From Deinococcus hopiensis KR-140 (lineage in GTDB: Bacteria > Deinococcota > Deinococci > Deinococcales > Deinococcaceae), in the NCBI GenBank assembly GCA_943327755.2, contig CALPYF020000023.1, forward strand, positions 3,449 through 67,448: DNA of 64,000 nucleotides, given 5' to 3'. Made by a program: the position numbers and the translations under genes. The notes under the pieces were generated by a model, which saw only the letters and a list, made by a program, of their open reading frames with translations, did not search any database and was not told the DNA's origin. Shown in pieces: positions 63,860 through 64,000 of this stretch; within the stretch, counting starts at the first letter, position 1; every line of letters begins with the position of its first letter.

Positions 63860-64000
63860 ACCTGTTGCGCAGTAGAGGTCGGAGCGGTAGGTTCAAGGGT
63901 GTTGCGGCTTGAGAAGCTGAAATCCAGGGGGCGGTCCTTTGAACGGCTGGTGGGGTTGAGTCCTGCCGAGTTCGACCAGCTGCTGATTGAACTGGAGCCC
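63859..64000 (+). mobile_element. Left end of an insertion sequence, IS5-like
   Basis: Begins near GACCTGTTGCGCAG (63859-63872), a common terminal wording of IS5/ISL2-group elements. A transposase frame starts 40 bp inside. It breaks the coding frame of the minus-strand gene at 63335. The right end lies beyond the window. Confidence 0.6.
63899..64000 (+). CDS. Partial transposase, N-terminus
   Basis: From GTG 63899: [20 protein letters not shown], then [14 protein letters not shown], continuing past the edge. The L-x-R-L-x-GL-S-x-x-E-F-x-x-L-L pattern is the N-terminal helix-turn-helix of DDE transposases of the IS5 family. 34 residues visible. Confidence 0.65.
   Translation, partial: MLRLEKLKSRGRSFERLVGLSPAEFDQLLIELEP

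Noticed and set aside
1..64000. Reassignment of TAG to an amino acid
   Set aside because: Two genes have internal TAG, but several intact genes end in TAG in normal position, so nonsense mutation or error is simpler.
1..64000. CRISPR array formed by the repeated AGTTTACCACG element
   Set aside because: The copies are far apart with no regular spacers and each sits at promoter position before a gene.
1..64000. tRNA or rRNA genes
   Set aside because: No cloverleaf with TTCGA-type arms or rRNA core sequence was recognised on either strand by eye.

Overview
The window looks like a segment of a large plasmid or megaplasmid from a Deinococcus-type bacterium. It is very GC-rich, and nearly all genes lie on the minus strand in tightly overlapping ATGA/GTGA operons. 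It carries an HU protein with the long Lys/Ala/Pro N-terminal tail seen in Deinococcus HU, a ParB-type protein, a prim-pol replication protein, an ArdC-type antirestriction protein, a SprT-like protease, and many small accessory proteins without recognisable function. No rRNA, tRNA or CRISPR array was seen. The right edge enters an insertion sequence.

The dominant feature is a dispersed promoter-leader module, seen in 25 copies and always firing on the minus strand. Read in the direction of transcription it has a -35 close to TTGACA, an AT-rich 17-18 bp spacer ending CGTGG, and a -10 TAAACT. In 14 copies a 5' leader follows with a 4-5 bp stem closing a fixed 8-nt loop (NNGCAAGA), and the stem pairs covary between copies. 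The Shine-Dalgarno GAAGGAG comes straight after. The module sits before most small-gene operons: 0-16.7 kb, one gene at 23 kb, 29-44 kb, and 50-63 kb. This links them into one plasmid-wide regulon and is the strongest candidate for an undescribed system.

Layout: 0-5 kb, small unknown operons. 5-10 kb, ParB-like protein, a 43-residue peptide, a plus-strand membrane protein, a PD-(D/E)XK nuclease and an orphan DNA methyltransferase. 10-17 kb, a HEPN-like protein, small proteins, a tandem DNA-binding protein, and an operon with two zinc proteases. 17-28 kb is free of the module except at 23.3 kb and reads like chromosome-type cargo: TctC-like binding protein, secreted prephenate dehydratase-like protein, a Cache/HAMP sensor, DUF4388 proteins, a globin, a CoiA-like protein, a lipoprotein, a DUF3187-like protein and a subtilase. 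28-39 kb, small operons, a TGT/DpdA-like enzyme coupled to an interrupted SWIM-finger helicase, HU, and a candidate structured RNA. 39-46 kb, secreted proteins, a seven-gene operon with a DUF262 protein, and a thioredoxin-reductase-like enzyme. 46-51 kb, prim-pol operon ending in a DUF5131 protein. 51-57 kb, small operons, DUF6573 and ArdC. 57-64 kb, a RecB-like nuclease plus SEFIR gene pair, a GHKL ATPase, DUF4326, and a gene cut by the IS.

Five genes in the module-driven operons look broken: two in-frame TAG codons and three single-base frameshifts. This means either decay or sequencing error, and should be checked in reads. Functional calls rest on motifs read by eye; no database search was run.
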